Source of the DNA: Mesorhizobium sp. CA8
GTDB taxonomy: Bacteria; Pseudomonadota; Alphaproteobacteria; Rhizobiales; Rhizobiaceae
Direction of reading: 5' to 3'
Assembly: GCF_020164955.1 (NCBI RefSeq)
Contig: NZ_JAIUHG010000040.1
Location: 1 to 45,109, forward strand
Length of the DNA stretch: 45,109 nucleotides
The translations under genes and the position numbers were made by a program. This document shows positions 1-12,371 of this stretch, in pieces; position 1 is the first letter of the stretch, and every line of letters begins with the position of its first letter. The notes under the pieces are model-generated. The model was not told where the DNA came from and made no database searches. It was given only the letters and a program-made list of their open reading frames with translations.

Positions 1-90
1 CTTGCGACATCGTTGGCGCGAGCCACCTCGAAAGCGCAAATTTCAAGCCATGCCAAAGCTATCTTAGCGCATATGCCGCAAGGGGGGAGA

Positions 91-2349
91 TTAGGTGCCA
101 AATTTCCCCGTCCTGGGGAAACCCTTCGGCACCATACGGCCGGCGGCGGCACGTGCTCCGATCCACTCGGCCAGCTCCTCGCGCGACTTGGTGAAGGTGC
201 GATCGGCCGAATCCTGCCAGGAGAGCCCCGTCTCCAGGGTGAAGGTCTTCAGGTCCAGCACGCCGCCGTCCTTGTATTTCTGCAGGCGCACGCCCTTGCC
301 GCGCGCCATTTCCGGAATTTCGGCGAGCGGGAAGATCAGCATCTTGCGGTTCTCGCCGACGATGGCGAGATGGTCGCCCGAAACCGGAATGCAGCGCTTG
401 GCCTCGTCCGGCGCCTTGACGTTCATCACCTGCTTGCCCTTGCGGGTGTTGGCGACGACCTCTTCCTCCGGGACGACGAAACCGTTGGCGTCGTAGGAGA
501 CGAGCAGCAGCTTGCGCTTCGGATCGTGGACAAAGGCGGTGACGATGTCCTGGTCGTTCTCCATGTCAACGGTGATGCGGATCGGCTCGCCATGGCCGCG
601 CCCGCCCGGCAGCCGGTCGGCGCCGATGGTGTAGAACTTGCCGCCGGTTGTGAAGACCAGGATCTTGTCCGTGGTCTGGGCATGGAAGGCGAGCTTCAGG
701 CTGTCGCCTTCCTTGAAGGCAAGCTGCGAATGGTCGGTCAGGTGGCCTTTCATGGCACGCAGCCAGCCCTTTTCCGACACCACCACCGTAACCGGCTCGC
801 GCTCGATCATTGCATGCGCGATGTCGGTCAGGTCATGTTCCGGAGCGTCGGCAAACTGAGTGCGCCGCCTGCCGAGCTCGGTCTCGGGACCGAACTGATC
901 GCGGACCTTTGTGACCTCCCACTTGATCGTCGCCCACTGCTTGGCGTCCGACGCCAGCAGCGCCTCGATCTGCTTCTTTTCGGCGGTGAGGCCGTCGAAT
1001 TCCTTGCGGATCTCGATCTCTTCGAGCTTGCGCAGGGCGCGCAGGCGCATGTTGAGGATGGCTTCGGCCTGGTTGTCGGTGAGCGACCAGCGGGCCATCA
1101 TCACCTGCTTGGGCTCATCCTCCTCGCGGATGATCCTGATGACCTCGTCGATGTTGAGATAGGCGATCAGGTAGCCGGCGAGGATTTCCAGCCGCTTCTC
1201 GATCTCGCCGAGCCGGTATTTCGAGCGGCGGATCAGAACCTCGCGGCGGTGGTCGAGCCACTCCTTCAGCACGCCTTTCAACGAAAGAACGTTCGGCACC
1301 TTACCGCGCGACAGCACATTCATGTTGAGCGGGAAACGGCTTTCGAGCTCGGTGAGCTTGAACAGCGATTCCATAAGGATGCCGGGATCGACGGTGCGGC
1401 TCTTCGGCACCAGCACGATGCGGATGTCTTCCGCACTCTCATCGCGGATGTCCTCGAGCAGCGGCAGCTTGCGCGCCATCAAAACCTCGGCGATCTTCTC
1501 GATCAGCCTGGCCTTCTGCACGCCGTAGGGGATCTCGGTGACGACGATGCTCCAGGTTCCCCTGCCCTGGTCCTCCTGGCCCCATTTGGAGCGCACGCGG
1601 AAACCGCCGCGGCCCGTCTCATAAGCTTCGAGGATCGAGGCGCGGCTGTCGACGATGATGCCGCCGGTCGGGAAATCCGGTCCCTGGACGAAATCCATCA
1701 GCTTCGCCACCGGCGCTTCCGGATGCTCGATCAGGTGGAGTGCTGCGTCGCAAAGCTCGGCCGCGTTGTGCGGCGGGATCGAGGTCGCCATGCCGACGGC
1801 AATGCCCGACGAGCCGTTGGCGAGCAGGTTCGGGAAGGCGCCCGGCAGAACGGACGGCTCCTCGTCCTCTTCATTGTAGGTCGGCCGGAAGTCCACCGCG
1901 TCCTCGGTGATGCCGGCAAGCAGCTCGCTCGCCACCTCGGTCATGCGCGCTTCGGTATAGCGCATGGCGGCGGCATTATCGCCGTCGATGTTGCCGAAAT
2001 TGCCCTGCCCGTCGACCAGGGGGTAGCGCATCGAGAAATCCTGCGCCAGCCGCACCAGCGCGTCGTAGATCGACTGGTCGCCATGCGGATGGAACTTACC
2101 CATCACGTCGCCCACGATGCGGGCGCATTTGGCGAAGCCCTGATCGGGGTTGAGCCTGAGCAGCCGCATGGCATGCATGATGCGGCGATGGACCGGCTTC
2201 AGTCCGTCGCGCACATCCGGCAGTGCCCGGTGCATGATGGTCGACAGCGCATAAGCCAGATAGCGCCGCTCGAGCGCTTCCTTCAGATCGACCGGTTCGA
2301 TTTTATCGCCGCCGCCATTGTCATCGGGCGGCAAAAGCCTTTTTCCCAT
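91..2349 (-). CDS. parC: DNA topoisomerase IV subunit A
   Basis: ParC is the DNA breakage-reunion subunit of topoisomerase IV, which with ParE decatenates replicated chromosomes. The 752-residue product opens with the GyrA/ParC winged-helix region (LERRYLAYALSTIM, RALPDVRDGLKPVHRRI). The quinolone-resistance segment HPHGDQSIYDAL lies at about 87-97, and the catalytic tyrosine is Tyr131 in AAMRYTEARMT. A coiled-coil arm and a C-terminal beta-pinwheel region follow. The short C-terminal domain and the 752-residue length fit ParC rather than GyrA, whose GyrA-box I did not find. The ATG start leaves a conserved N-terminus (MGKRLLPPDD). The gene is complete, its TAA lying at 91-93 beside a short purine-rich repeat scrap. 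No parE is adjacent. Confidence 0.96.
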   Translation of the reverse strand: MGKRLLPPDDNGGGDKIEPVDLKEALERRYLAYALSTIMHRALPDVRDGLKPVHRRIMHAMRLLRLNPDQGFAKCARIVGDVMGKFHPHGDQSIYDALVRLAQDFSMRYPLVDGQGNFGNIDGDNAAAMRYTEARMTEVASELLAGITEDAVDFRPTYNEEDEEPSVLPGAFPNLLANGSSGIAVGMATSIPPHNAAELCDAALHLIEHPEAPVAKLMDFVQGPDFPTGGIIVDSRASILEAYETGRGGFRVRSKWGQEDQGRGTWSIVVTEIPYGVQKARLIEKIAEVLMARKLPLLEDIRDESAEDIRIVLVPKSRTVDPGILMESLFKLTELESRFPLNMNVLSRGKVPNVLSLKGVLKEWLDHRREVLIRRSKYRLGEIEKRLEILAGYLIAYLNIDEVIRIIREEDEPKQVMMARWSLTDNQAEAILNMRLRALRKLEEIEIRKEFDGLTAEKKQIEALLASDAKQWATIKWEVTKVRDQFGPETELGRRRTQFADAPEHDLTDIAHAMIEREPVTVVVSEKGWLRAMKGHLTDHSQLAFKEGDSLKLAFHAQTTDKILVFTTGGKFYTIGADRLPGGRGHGEPIRITVDMENDQDIVTAFVHDPKRKLLLVSYDANGFVVPEEEVVANTRKGKQVMNVKAPDEAKRCIPVSGDHLAIVGENRKMLIFPLAEIPEMARGKGVRLQKYKDGGVLDLKTFTLETGLSWQDSADRTFTKSREELAEWIGARAAAGRMVPKGFPRTGKFGT

Positions 2350-2767
2350 GGATTTGGACTAGCCGAGCGGGTGATTCGCGGCAAGCGCCGCGTGAAGATC
2401 GGCGCATTCGCCGCGGCCGCAGACATGCAGCCGGCGGTGTGAAGGATTTCACGGAAGCAGCGTCGCGGCGGCTGCAATTTGCCGCCAATCTGCAACAGGC
2501 TTAGTCGGCAACATGACGCCGGCCAACATCAATCCGTTACATGCGGCCGCTATCTGGCAATGCAACGCGCTGGCGGAGGAAAGCCGCGGTCTTCATGACA
2601 AATTCACCGCATCGCGCAAAGGCTGCCGGCCGCAGTTTGCTTTTCATCGCCGTTTTCGACAAATGTGCCGGGACATGCCTTCTTCCCGTCCCGTTCCTCA
2701 CGGAATGGTGATGGAGCAGGTTTCAAAACAAATTTCATCATAGCCAAATCAGGACAGGGAACTCGCC
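2350..2767. other. intergenic region between divergent parC and a periplasmic protein gene
   Basis: This 418-base stretch lies between two divergent starts and must hold both promoters. Short open frames cross it (for example 2513-2743, plus), but they lack a convincing ribosome site or protein-like composition. The only clear signal is the AGGGAAC-type ribosome site just before the ATG at 2768. Confidence 0.6.
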
Positions 2768-3958
2768 ATGACAATCCAACGCTCGACGCTCAAGAAATTG
2801 GCTTTTTCGACCTTTCTGCTGACCCTGCAGCTCAATGCGGCCTTTGCCGCCGATCCGGCGGTGGCCGAGCGCATCAAGGCAGCCCTTGCCGCCCAGGGCG
2901 TCGATATTTCCTGGACCGGTGTCTCGGGCGACGATTCGAACGCGGTGCTGCAGGGTGTTTCCATCAAGCCGGCGGCCGAGAAGGAAGCACTGCCGATCGG
3001 CGACGTGAAGCTCGAAGGGGTCAGCGAAGCCAATGGCGGCTATGAGATCGCCACCGTCTCGACCTCGCCCTTCGAGCACAGCAAGGACGGTGTGACGCTC
3101 AATCTCAGCCCGGTGGTCATCCACGACATGAAGGTCCCGGCCGAAGGCGGCACCGATCCGCTCGGCTCGCTGATGATGTACAAGTCGGCGGAACTCTCCA
3201 ACATGACGGTCAAGGTCGGCGACAAGACGGCGTTCGCGATGGACGGGCTTGCCGTTCAAATCACCCCGCCGGCCGACGGCAAGGCGATGGACTTCACCGC
3301 CAACACCGAAAAATTCACCGCGGATCTCTCGCTGGTCGACGACGCGAAGTCGAAGGAAGCGATCGAGGCGCTCGGCTACCAGAACATCTCAGGCAACATT
3401 GCAATGGCCGGCACCTGGCAGCCGAGCGACGGCAAGATGGAGCTGTCGAAATATGACATCTCGGTCGAGAACGCCGGCACGCTCGGCATGACCTTCAACC
3501 TCGGCGGCTACACGCTCGACTTCATCAAGTCGATGCAGGAGATGCAGAAGAAGCTCGCCGCCCAGCCGGAAGGCGCCGACAATTCCGCACAAGGCATGGC
3601 CATGCTCGGCCTGATGCAGCAGCTTTCCTTCAACGGCGCATCGGTGCGCTTCGAGGACGATTCGCTGACCGGCAAGGTGCTCGACTATGTCGGCAAGCAG
3701 CAGGGCATGTCGGCCAAGGACGTCGCCAACCAGGCCAAGGCGATCGTGCCGTTCGGCATGGCGCAGCTCAACAATCCCGAGCTGACTGCGGAAGTCTCGG
3801 CGGCGGTCAACACCTTCCTCGACAATCCGAAGAGCCTGGAAATCTCGGCCGAGCCGCCGTCATCGGTGCCGTTCGCGCTGATCATGGCCGGCGCCATGTC
3901 CAACCCGCTCGACCTGCCGAAGACGCTGGGCGTCAAGGTCAAGGCGAACCAGGACTGA
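2768..3958 (+). CDS. periplasmic protein of unknown function
   Basis: I do not recognise a named function. The 396-residue product starts with a clear Sec signal peptide: basic MTIQRSTLKK, a hydrophobic core, and AAFA just before ADPAVAERIK, giving a mature protein from about residue 28. The rest is acidic, rich in Ala, Gly and Asp, with recurring beta-type stretches (NAVLQGVSIKPA, GDVKLEGVSE, KAMDFTANTEKF). This suggests an extended beta-rich fold such as lipid-binding or AsmA-like envelope proteins, but that is only an impression. The start is set by AGGGAAC eight bases before the ATG. The gene is single, divergent from parC and convergent with aspS. Codon use matches the core genes, so it is probably a resident rhizobial gene. 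Confidence 0.85.
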   Translation: MTIQRSTLKKLAFSTFLLTLQLNAAFAADPAVAERIKAALAAQGVDISWTGVSGDDSNAVLQGVSIKPAAEKEALPIGDVKLEGVSEANGGYEIATVSTSPFEHSKDGVTLNLSPVVIHDMKVPAEGGTDPLGSLMMYKSAELSNMTVKVGDKTAFAMDGLAVQITPPADGKAMDFTANTEKFTADLSLVDDAKSKEAIEALGYQNISGNIAMAGTWQPSDGKMELSKYDISVENAGTLGMTFNLGGYTLDFIKSMQEMQKKLAAQPEGADNSAQGMAMLGLMQQLSFNGASVRFEDDSLTGKVLDYVGKQQGMSAKDVANQAKAIVPFGMAQLNNPELTAEVSAAVNTFLDNPKSLEISAEPPSSVPFALIMAGAMSNPLDLPKTLGVKVKANQD

Positions 3959-3974
3959 TCGGACTAGCTAGCTG

Positions 3975-4182
3975 CCTTCTCCCCGTCACTATACGGGGAG
4001 AAGGTGCCGGCAGGCGGATGAGGGGCACCGCCGACGCTCGCAAATGAAATGAATTCGATGCAGGACCGATTGCCTGTTAGAAGGCCCTGCCTGCTACGGC
4101 GGCCCGTAAATCGCCAGCACCGCGCTGCCCCTCATTGTCCTGCCGGACATTTCTCCCCCGTATAGTGACGGGGAGAAAGGGC
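3975..4182. repeat. pair of inverted intergenic palindromic repeats (family A)
   Basis: Copy one (about 3975-4025, forward) begins CCTTCTCCCCGTCACTATAC, folds on itself with GGGGAGAAGG, and runs on into a GGCAGGCGGATGAGGGGC tail. Copy two (about 4128-4182) is the same unit in reverse orientation. The pair sits between the convergent ends of the periplasmic gene and aspS, where it could act as a bidirectional terminator or mRNA stabiliser. The same unit recurs at 41831-41995 in this window. It resembles the RIME/REP-like elements of rhizobia. Confidence 0.85.
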
Positions 4183-4198
4183 AGTTGCAGCGCTGCCG

Positions 4199-5992
<1,794 letters not shown>

Positions 5993-6102
5993 TGGTAAAG
6001 TCCGGAAATTGCGGGCGACGGCCCGGCTCGAAAATTGGCGCGAAAAGCGCATGAGAGGCCGGCTTTGTCAAGGCAAGCGGTCACGCAGGCGCGCTTCGGC
6101 CG

Positions 6103-6861
6103 TCAGGCAAAGTGGATTTGCGCGCCCTGGCTTTGGAAATCGGCGAGTGTGGCCGGAGGCGCGCTCTTTTCCACCACGAGATGGCGGATCGCATCCGCCC
6201 CCGCCACGCGATAGGGCGCGGCGGTAGCGAGCTTGTCATTGGTGACGGCAATGACGATGCCGGCGCTGTTTTTCGCCATGGCGCGTTTCACTTCGGCTTC
6301 GGCTGAATCGAAGGCGGTGACGCCGCGCGCGAAATCCAGCCCGCAGGATCCGAGAAAGAACAGATCGGCGCCGAGTTGCCCCACGGCGGCGAGCGTGTCG
6401 GCACCGACGCAGGTGCCGAGATCGGGCACATAGCGGCCGCCGAGCACGATCAGCTCGACCAAAGGATGATCGACCAGAGCCGAGGCGACGCCCAGCGAAT
6501 TGGTGGCGACGGTCAGTTGGATGTCGCGCGGGATCGCCCTGGCGATCGCCTCGTTGGTCGTGCCGCCGTCGATAAACAACGATTGCCCGGCGCTCAGCAG
6601 TCCAACCGCCGCCCTGGCGAGCCGCGTTTTTTCCTCGACCGCATAACGGCTGCGCTGGCTGAGCGTCGCGGCGGCAAAAGGCGCGGAGGCGACGGCGCCA
6701 CCATAGACGCGGCGCAACTGCCCGGCTTTCGCCAGCTCGCGCAGATCGCGGCGCACCGTGTCTTCCGAAACGCCGAAACGGCTGGCGAGCTCGCCCGCCA
6801 GCACCTTTCCGTCCGCTGCCAACTGATTCCGAATGAGTTGATGCCGTTCTTCGGTGAGCAT
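6103..6861 (-). CDS. DeoR/GlpR-family transcriptional regulator
   Basis: This is a sugar-metabolism type repressor of 252 residues. The N-terminal winged helix-turn-helix carries the family signature: MLTEERHQLIRNQL, then LASRFGVSEDTVRRDLRELA, then the LRRVYGGA wing at about 48-56. The C-terminal DeoRC sensor domain binds phosphorylated sugars in this family; here it shows SLFIDGGTTNEAIARAI and VATNSLGVASAL, the ISOCOT-like phosphate-binding segments. It is divergent from the MFS transporter at 6978, so control of that transporter and of itself is the simplest inference. The effector cannot be read from sequence. Confidence 0.93.
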   Translation of the reverse strand: MLTEERHQLIRNQLAADGKVLAGELASRFGVSEDTVRRDLRELAKAGQLRRVYGGAVASAPFAAATLSQRSRYAVEEKTRLARAAVGLLSAGQSLFIDGGTTNEAIARAIPRDIQLTVATNSLGVASALVDHPLVELIVLGGRYVPDLGTCVGADTLAAVGQLGADLFFLGSCGLDFARGVTAFDSAEAEVKRAMAKNSAGIVIAVTNDKLATAAPYRVAGADAIRHLVVEKSAPPATLADFQSQGAQIHFA

Positions 6862-6889
6862 GCATGATCCTATTTATTTGTGCACGTTA

Positions 6890-6914
6890 TTGCATGTTTT
6901 GCCGGTTCATGCAA
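6890..6914. promoter_or_regulatory. inverted repeat, possible DeoR-type operator
   Basis: TTGCATG (6890-6896) and CATGCAA (6908-6914) form a perfect 7-base inverted repeat with an 11-base spacer. It lies in the 116-base divergent region between the DeoR gene and the MFS gene. A further TGCATG lies at the DeoR start (6860-6865), and TGCAC lies at 6881-6885. Position and symmetry suggest an autoregulatory operator. No binding evidence exists here. Confidence 0.5.
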
Positions 6915-6977
6915 GAAACGGAGTCGTGAGCGGACCCGAGAGTTCGCCCGTCATTACTCCTTATTGGATTTCCCGCG

Positions 6978-8204
6978 ATGACCCTTGGCCTGAAACTCGC
7001 CCCTCAGCACCGCGTCTATGCGGGCTTTGCGATCTATTCCTTTGCCATGGGCAACATCTTCCCGCGCCTGCCCGACATCAAGCGAGCCATGGGGATCGAG
7101 GACGGTACGCTGGGGCTCGCCCTGATCGGCACGCCGATCGGCACACTGGTCGCGCTGACGCTGGCGACACCGATGCTGGAGCGCGTCGGCTTTCGCCGCG
7201 CGCTGCTGTGGCTGGTGCCGCTGCTTGGCTTCACCTATGCCATCGCGGTGCACGCGCCCGGCCCCGCCGCTCTGTTCCTGATGCTGCTCCCGGTCGGACT
7301 GATGATCGGCAGCATCGAAATCATCTTGAATGTCGAGGCCGACAGGACCGAGTTCCTGCTCAAACGCCGCATCATGAACCGAGCGCATTCGTTCTGGAGC
7401 ATCGGTTTCTTCGGCGCCGGCCTGTTCGGCGGCGCGCTGGCGCATCTCGGCCTGTCGCCGCAACTGCATCTGGCGCTGGTGGTGCCGATGGTGGCGGTTG
7501 CGATGGCGCTGTTCCTCGGCGGCTTCGAACCGGCGCCCGCCCGCTTCGCCACGTCCGGCGACAAGGCGCCGATGTTCGCCCGGCCGACGCTGCCGATCCT
7601 CATCCTCGTCGCGATGACGCTGTCGGCCATGCTGATGGAAGGCGCCAGCATGGATTGGTCGGCGATCTATATGCGCACCGTGTTCGACACTGGCCCGTTC
7701 GTCGCCGGGATCACGGTCGCACTGTTCGCTTTCTCGCAGGCGACGACACGCTTCTTCGCCGACAGCTTCGTCGATCGTTACTCGCCAAGCGGCGTGGCGC
7801 GCGTGCTGTTGGCGACGATGATCGTCGGCGTCTTCATCGTCTTCTTCTCGCCCCTGCCCTTCATCTCGATGCTGGGCTTTGCGCTTCTGGGCATCGGCAG
7901 CAGCGCCATCTTCCCGCTGGCGATCTCGGCGGCGGCTCAGCGCACCGACCGCCCCGCGGCGATCAATGTCGCGGCTCTGTCGCAGATTTCCTTCGTCGCC
8001 TTCCTGCTTGGGCCGCCGCTGCTCGGCTTCGTGTCCGACCATTGGGGCATCCGCTCGGCCTATGGCATCGGCGTACCGTTCATCGTGCTTAGCCTGGCGG
8101 CAGCGGGCGCGCTCGGCCGGCGACCGTCGTCGAGCGCAATGCCGGAGGGGACAGGATCCGGCTCGACAGGAGAAAGGGTCCCGGCGCGAGCCTATGAAGC
8201 GTGA
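6978..8204 (+). CDS. MFS transporter
   Basis: This inner-membrane major facilitator has 408 residues and about twelve hydrophobic segments. It starts MTLGLKLAPQHRVYAGFAIY, with TM1 running into GNIFPRLPDIKRAMG. It resembles the FucP/YbjJ-like branch, whose members move sugars or unknown small solutes. The N-terminal half carries LIGTPIGTLVALTLATPMLE and the loop GFRRALLW. The C-terminus is a short cytoplasmic tail rich in Ser and Gly. It is divergent from the DeoR regulator with an inverted repeat between them, suggesting sugar-responsive control. The substrate cannot be assigned. Confidence 0.9.
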   Translation: MTLGLKLAPQHRVYAGFAIYSFAMGNIFPRLPDIKRAMGIEDGTLGLALIGTPIGTLVALTLATPMLERVGFRRALLWLVPLLGFTYAIAVHAPGPAALFLMLLPVGLMIGSIEIILNVEADRTEFLLKRRIMNRAHSFWSIGFFGAGLFGGALAHLGLSPQLHLALVVPMVAVAMALFLGGFEPAPARFATSGDKAPMFARPTLPILILVAMTLSAMLMEGASMDWSAIYMRTVFDTGPFVAGITVALFAFSQATTRFFADSFVDRYSPSGVARVLLATMIVGVFIVFFSPLPFISMLGFALLGIGSSAIFPLAISAAAQRTDRPAAINVAALSQISFVAFLLGPPLLGFVSDHWGIRSAYGIGVPFIVLSLAAAGALGRRPSSSAMPEGTGSGSTGERVPARAYEA

Positions 8205-8402
8205 AGGGCTCGCGCGGCAGCGCCACTTAGGGGAGCTGGCCGCAGCCGCTTGAGGGGGCATCGCGGGATGGCGCGCGGGCACGCGGTGCTATTTCGCACG
8301 GGAGAACCCCGACGATCGAGCCGCCGCTTACGTCGCGGCGCTTGACGAAAGCGCGCGCGGCTGAAATTGAAAGAGGCCTAATACTGTGCCAAAAGCGATT
8401 TG

Positions 8403-9554
8403 ATGCACGTCATCACCACACAAGAAGAACTCGAGAGCGTTGTCGCGGCGTTCGAAAAGTCGGAATTCGTTACCGTCGATACCGAATTCATCCGCGAGAC
8501 GACCTTCTGGCCGATCCTCTGCCTGATCCAGATCGCCGCGCCTGGGATCGAGGCGCTTGTCGATCCGTTGGCGCCCGGCATCGACCTCAAGCCGTTTTTC
8601 CGGCTCATGGCCAATGAAGCGGTGCTGAAGGTCTTCCACGCGGCGCGCCAGGACATCGAAATCATCGTCCATCTCGGCGATCTGGTGCCGCATCCGGTGT
8701 TCGACACGCAGGTGGCGGCGATGGTCTGCGGCTTCGGCGACAGCGTTTCCTACGACCAGCTCGTGCAGAAGGTCACCGGAGCTCGGCTGGACAAGTCCTC
8801 GCGCTTCACCGACTGGCGGCACCGGCCGCTCTCCGACAAGCAGCTCGAATACGCGCTTGCCGACGTCACTCATCTGATCAAGGTCTACCAGCATCTCAGC
8901 GCCGAGCTGAAGCGCGAGGATCGCGCCCATTGGCTAAACGAGGAGATGGATGTCCTCACCTCGCGCGAGACCTACGATCCGCATCCGGAGGATGCCTGGA
9001 AGCGGCTGAAGATGCGGCTGCGCAAGCCGCAGGAGCTGGCGATCGTGCAGGCCGTTGCCGCCTGGCGCGAGCGCGAGGCGCGCGAGCGCGACGTGCCGCG
9101 CGGCCGCGTGCTCAAGGACGATGCCATCTACGAGATCGCCCAACAGGCGCCGCGTGACGCGGCCGCGCTCGGCAAGCTGCGCACCACGCCGAAAGGCTGG
9201 GAGCGCTCCGCCACGGCAACCGCGCTGCTTGGCGCGGTCAACGCCGCCCTCGCGCTGCCCAAGGACGCGATGCCGAAACTGCCGAAAAGCTTGCAGCCGC
9301 CGGAGGGATCGAGCGCGGCGGCGGAACTGCTCAAGGTGCTGCTCAGGATCATCGCGGAGAAGGAAGGCGTCGCCACCAAGGTGCTTGCCTCCAGCGACGA
9401 TATCGACCGCATAGCCGCCGAGGGCGACGAAGCCGACGTGGCGGCGTTGCAGGGCTGGCGGCGCGCCGTTTTCGGCGAGCAGGCGCTAAAGCTGGTGCGC
9501 GGCGAGATCGGCATCAAGTTCGACAAGCGGCGGATCGCGGTGTTCGACCTGTAG
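8403..9554 (+). CDS. rnd: ribonuclease D
   Basis: RNase D is a 3'-5' exoribonuclease that trims tRNA 3' ends. The DEDD exonuclease residues are visible: ExoI VTVDTEFIRETTFWP (Asp and Glu near 25-27), ExoII HAARQDIEI, and ExoIII YALADVTHLI with the Tyr-x3-Asp form. An HRDC domain occupies roughly residues 205-290 (ELAIVQAVAAWREREARERD). A TTG at 8400 lies just before the ATG at 8403; I take the ATG (MHVITTQEELES), giving 383 residues, the usual rhizobial length. It converges with the MAPEG gene with only two bases between stops. Confidence 0.96.
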   Translation: MHVITTQEELESVVAAFEKSEFVTVDTEFIRETTFWPILCLIQIAAPGIEALVDPLAPGIDLKPFFRLMANEAVLKVFHAARQDIEIIVHLGDLVPHPVFDTQVAAMVCGFGDSVSYDQLVQKVTGARLDKSSRFTDWRHRPLSDKQLEYALADVTHLIKVYQHLSAELKREDRAHWLNEEMDVLTSRETYDPHPEDAWKRLKMRLRKPQELAIVQAVAAWREREARERDVPRGRVLKDDAIYEIAQQAPRDAAALGKLRTTPKGWERSATATALLGAVNAALALPKDAMPKLPKSLQPPEGSSAAAELLKVLLRIIAEKEGVATKVLASSDDIDRIAAEGDEADVAALQGWRRAVFGEQALKLVRGEIGIKFDKRRIAVFDL

Positions 9555-9556
9555 CG

Positions 9557-9940
9557 TTAAACCAGTCCCAGCAGGTGCAGCGCGAACCAGATCCATGCGA
9601 TGAGAAGTATGCCCGCGCCAAGGAAGAAGGCGCGGCTGCGGTGCAGCACATAGTTTCTGTCGAGATGCACCCAGGCGTGAACATAGCGCGTGACTATAAA
9701 GAGCCACATCAGTGCCAGCGTCAGATAGTTCACGCTGTTGGTGACGAACAGCGCCAGGCACAGCACGTGAAAGAGAACCGGCAGTTCGAACTGGTTGATC
9801 AGGTTGTTGGCGACGGTGACGCTCGAGGCCGGCTCGGTTGAGCGGACCTTGTACTGGCCGATCCTGGCTTCGCCGGACTTCACGGCGAGATAGCGCCGCT
9901 TGAACATCACCAGATAGACGACATAGACCAGAAGAAACAT
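9557..9940 (-). CDS. MAPEG family membrane protein, probably frameshifted at its N-terminus
   Basis: MAPEG proteins are small four-helix membrane proteins related to microsomal glutathione transferase. The open part (127 residues from the ATG at 9940) shows the family core NLINQFELPVLFHVLCLALF and a C-terminal helix ILLIAWIWFALHLLGLV. From this ATG the first helix is only about 13 residues (MFLLVYVVYLVMF before KRR), too short to span a membrane. In the adjacent frame, from an ATG at 9977, lies MRQTAIFWPMLAHV, which would complete that helix. Removing one A of the AAA run at 9935-9937 (plus strand) joins the two frames. The gene is therefore likely a recent pseudogene or carries a sequence error; a functional short form is less likely. 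It follows the 9988-10629 gene on the same strand. Confidence 0.75.
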   Translation of the reverse strand: MFLLVYVVYLVMFKRRYLAVKSGEARIGQYKVRSTEPASSVTVANNLINQFELPVLFHVLCLALFVTNSVNYLTLALMWLFIVTRYVHAWVHLDRNYVLHRSRAFFLGAGILLIAWIWFALHLLGLV

Positions 9941-10579
9941 GCGCCAGCATCGGCCAGAAGATGGCTGTCTGGCGCATCTGCTTGTCCTCAGCGTCGCCGC
10001 CCGGCCAGCGCGAAGACCGCGATGACGAAGACCGGGATCGCCAGCAGGGCGAATTTGCTGACGGTCAGCAAAGAGGCGAAGGCCAGCGAATCGGGATTGG
10101 CCAGCTGGAAATCGGAGAGCAGCCGCGCCATGGCAAAATTCTGGGTGTAGTCGGCGACCGCATAGGGAGCCACCAGCACCAGCGAGAACAAGGCCTGCAG
10201 CTGCGTCGGCAAGGCGCGGAAGGTGCTGAGTCGCCGCCCGAAGGCGAGGATAAGGCTCACCAGCGTCAGCGACAGCAGCGCCGGGAACAAAAGATCGAAG
10301 GTCAAATAGTGCCAGACGATGATGATCTCGCCGCCGCGCCGGCCGAGCGCGGTTAGCCACGCCATGCCTTCGTCGGGCGTGAAGCCGGCGACGCGCATGT
10401 CGAGCGAGGCCAGGCCGCCGCTCAAGCGCTGGAAATAGAGAAACTCCAGCGCCGTCATGACGAGGAACAGCGCAATCGAGGCGATGGAGAGCGCTGCCGC
10501 GTGACGCGACAGCCGCAGCACCGTCACGCTTAAGTCACGCCACAGTCCCCGCTGGCGGTCAGGCCGATCGGCCTGCCGA

Positions 10580-12082
<1,503 letters not shown>

Positions 12083-12371
12083 GGCCAGTCCTTTTGAATG
12101 CGGAAAAGGCGCCGGGCCGATTGGCCAGCGCCGACTCTCTTCTTCCCTTTCAGGATTGGCGCTGGCTGGTACCACGTCCTGGGGCGGAAGAAAAGCCGAT
12201 CGTCGCTGAGTTCGGCGCGGCGCTGGCATGTAAGGCAATCGACGGACAGGCCTATACCGGCGGCGAGCTTGTCGCCCGGCGTGCCTTCCAAGACTGGCAA
12301 CTTCATCGCCATCGGAACAAAAGAGGAACAAATTTCTTGACCGTCAAGACTCTTCTGTGGAATCTTTTCGT
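12083..12371. other. intergenic junction between guaB and a transferred segment
   Basis: This 289-base stretch separates divergent guaB and the TcmP gene. The half near guaB keeps core composition and should hold the guaB promoter. Base composition becomes more AT-rich towards 12310-12370, marking the left edge of the foreign segment. I see no tRNA, direct repeat or integrase at this edge. Confidence 0.5.

Noticed and set aside
13..2442. 809-residue plus-strand open frame opposite parC
   Set aside because: It is the antisense shadow of a highly conserved gene in GC-rich DNA; the His/Arg/Asp-rich composition is not protein-like.
3975..4182. CRISPR-like array
   Set aside because: There are only two inverted copies with unequal spacing, matching intergenic palindromic repeats rather than direct repeats with spacers.
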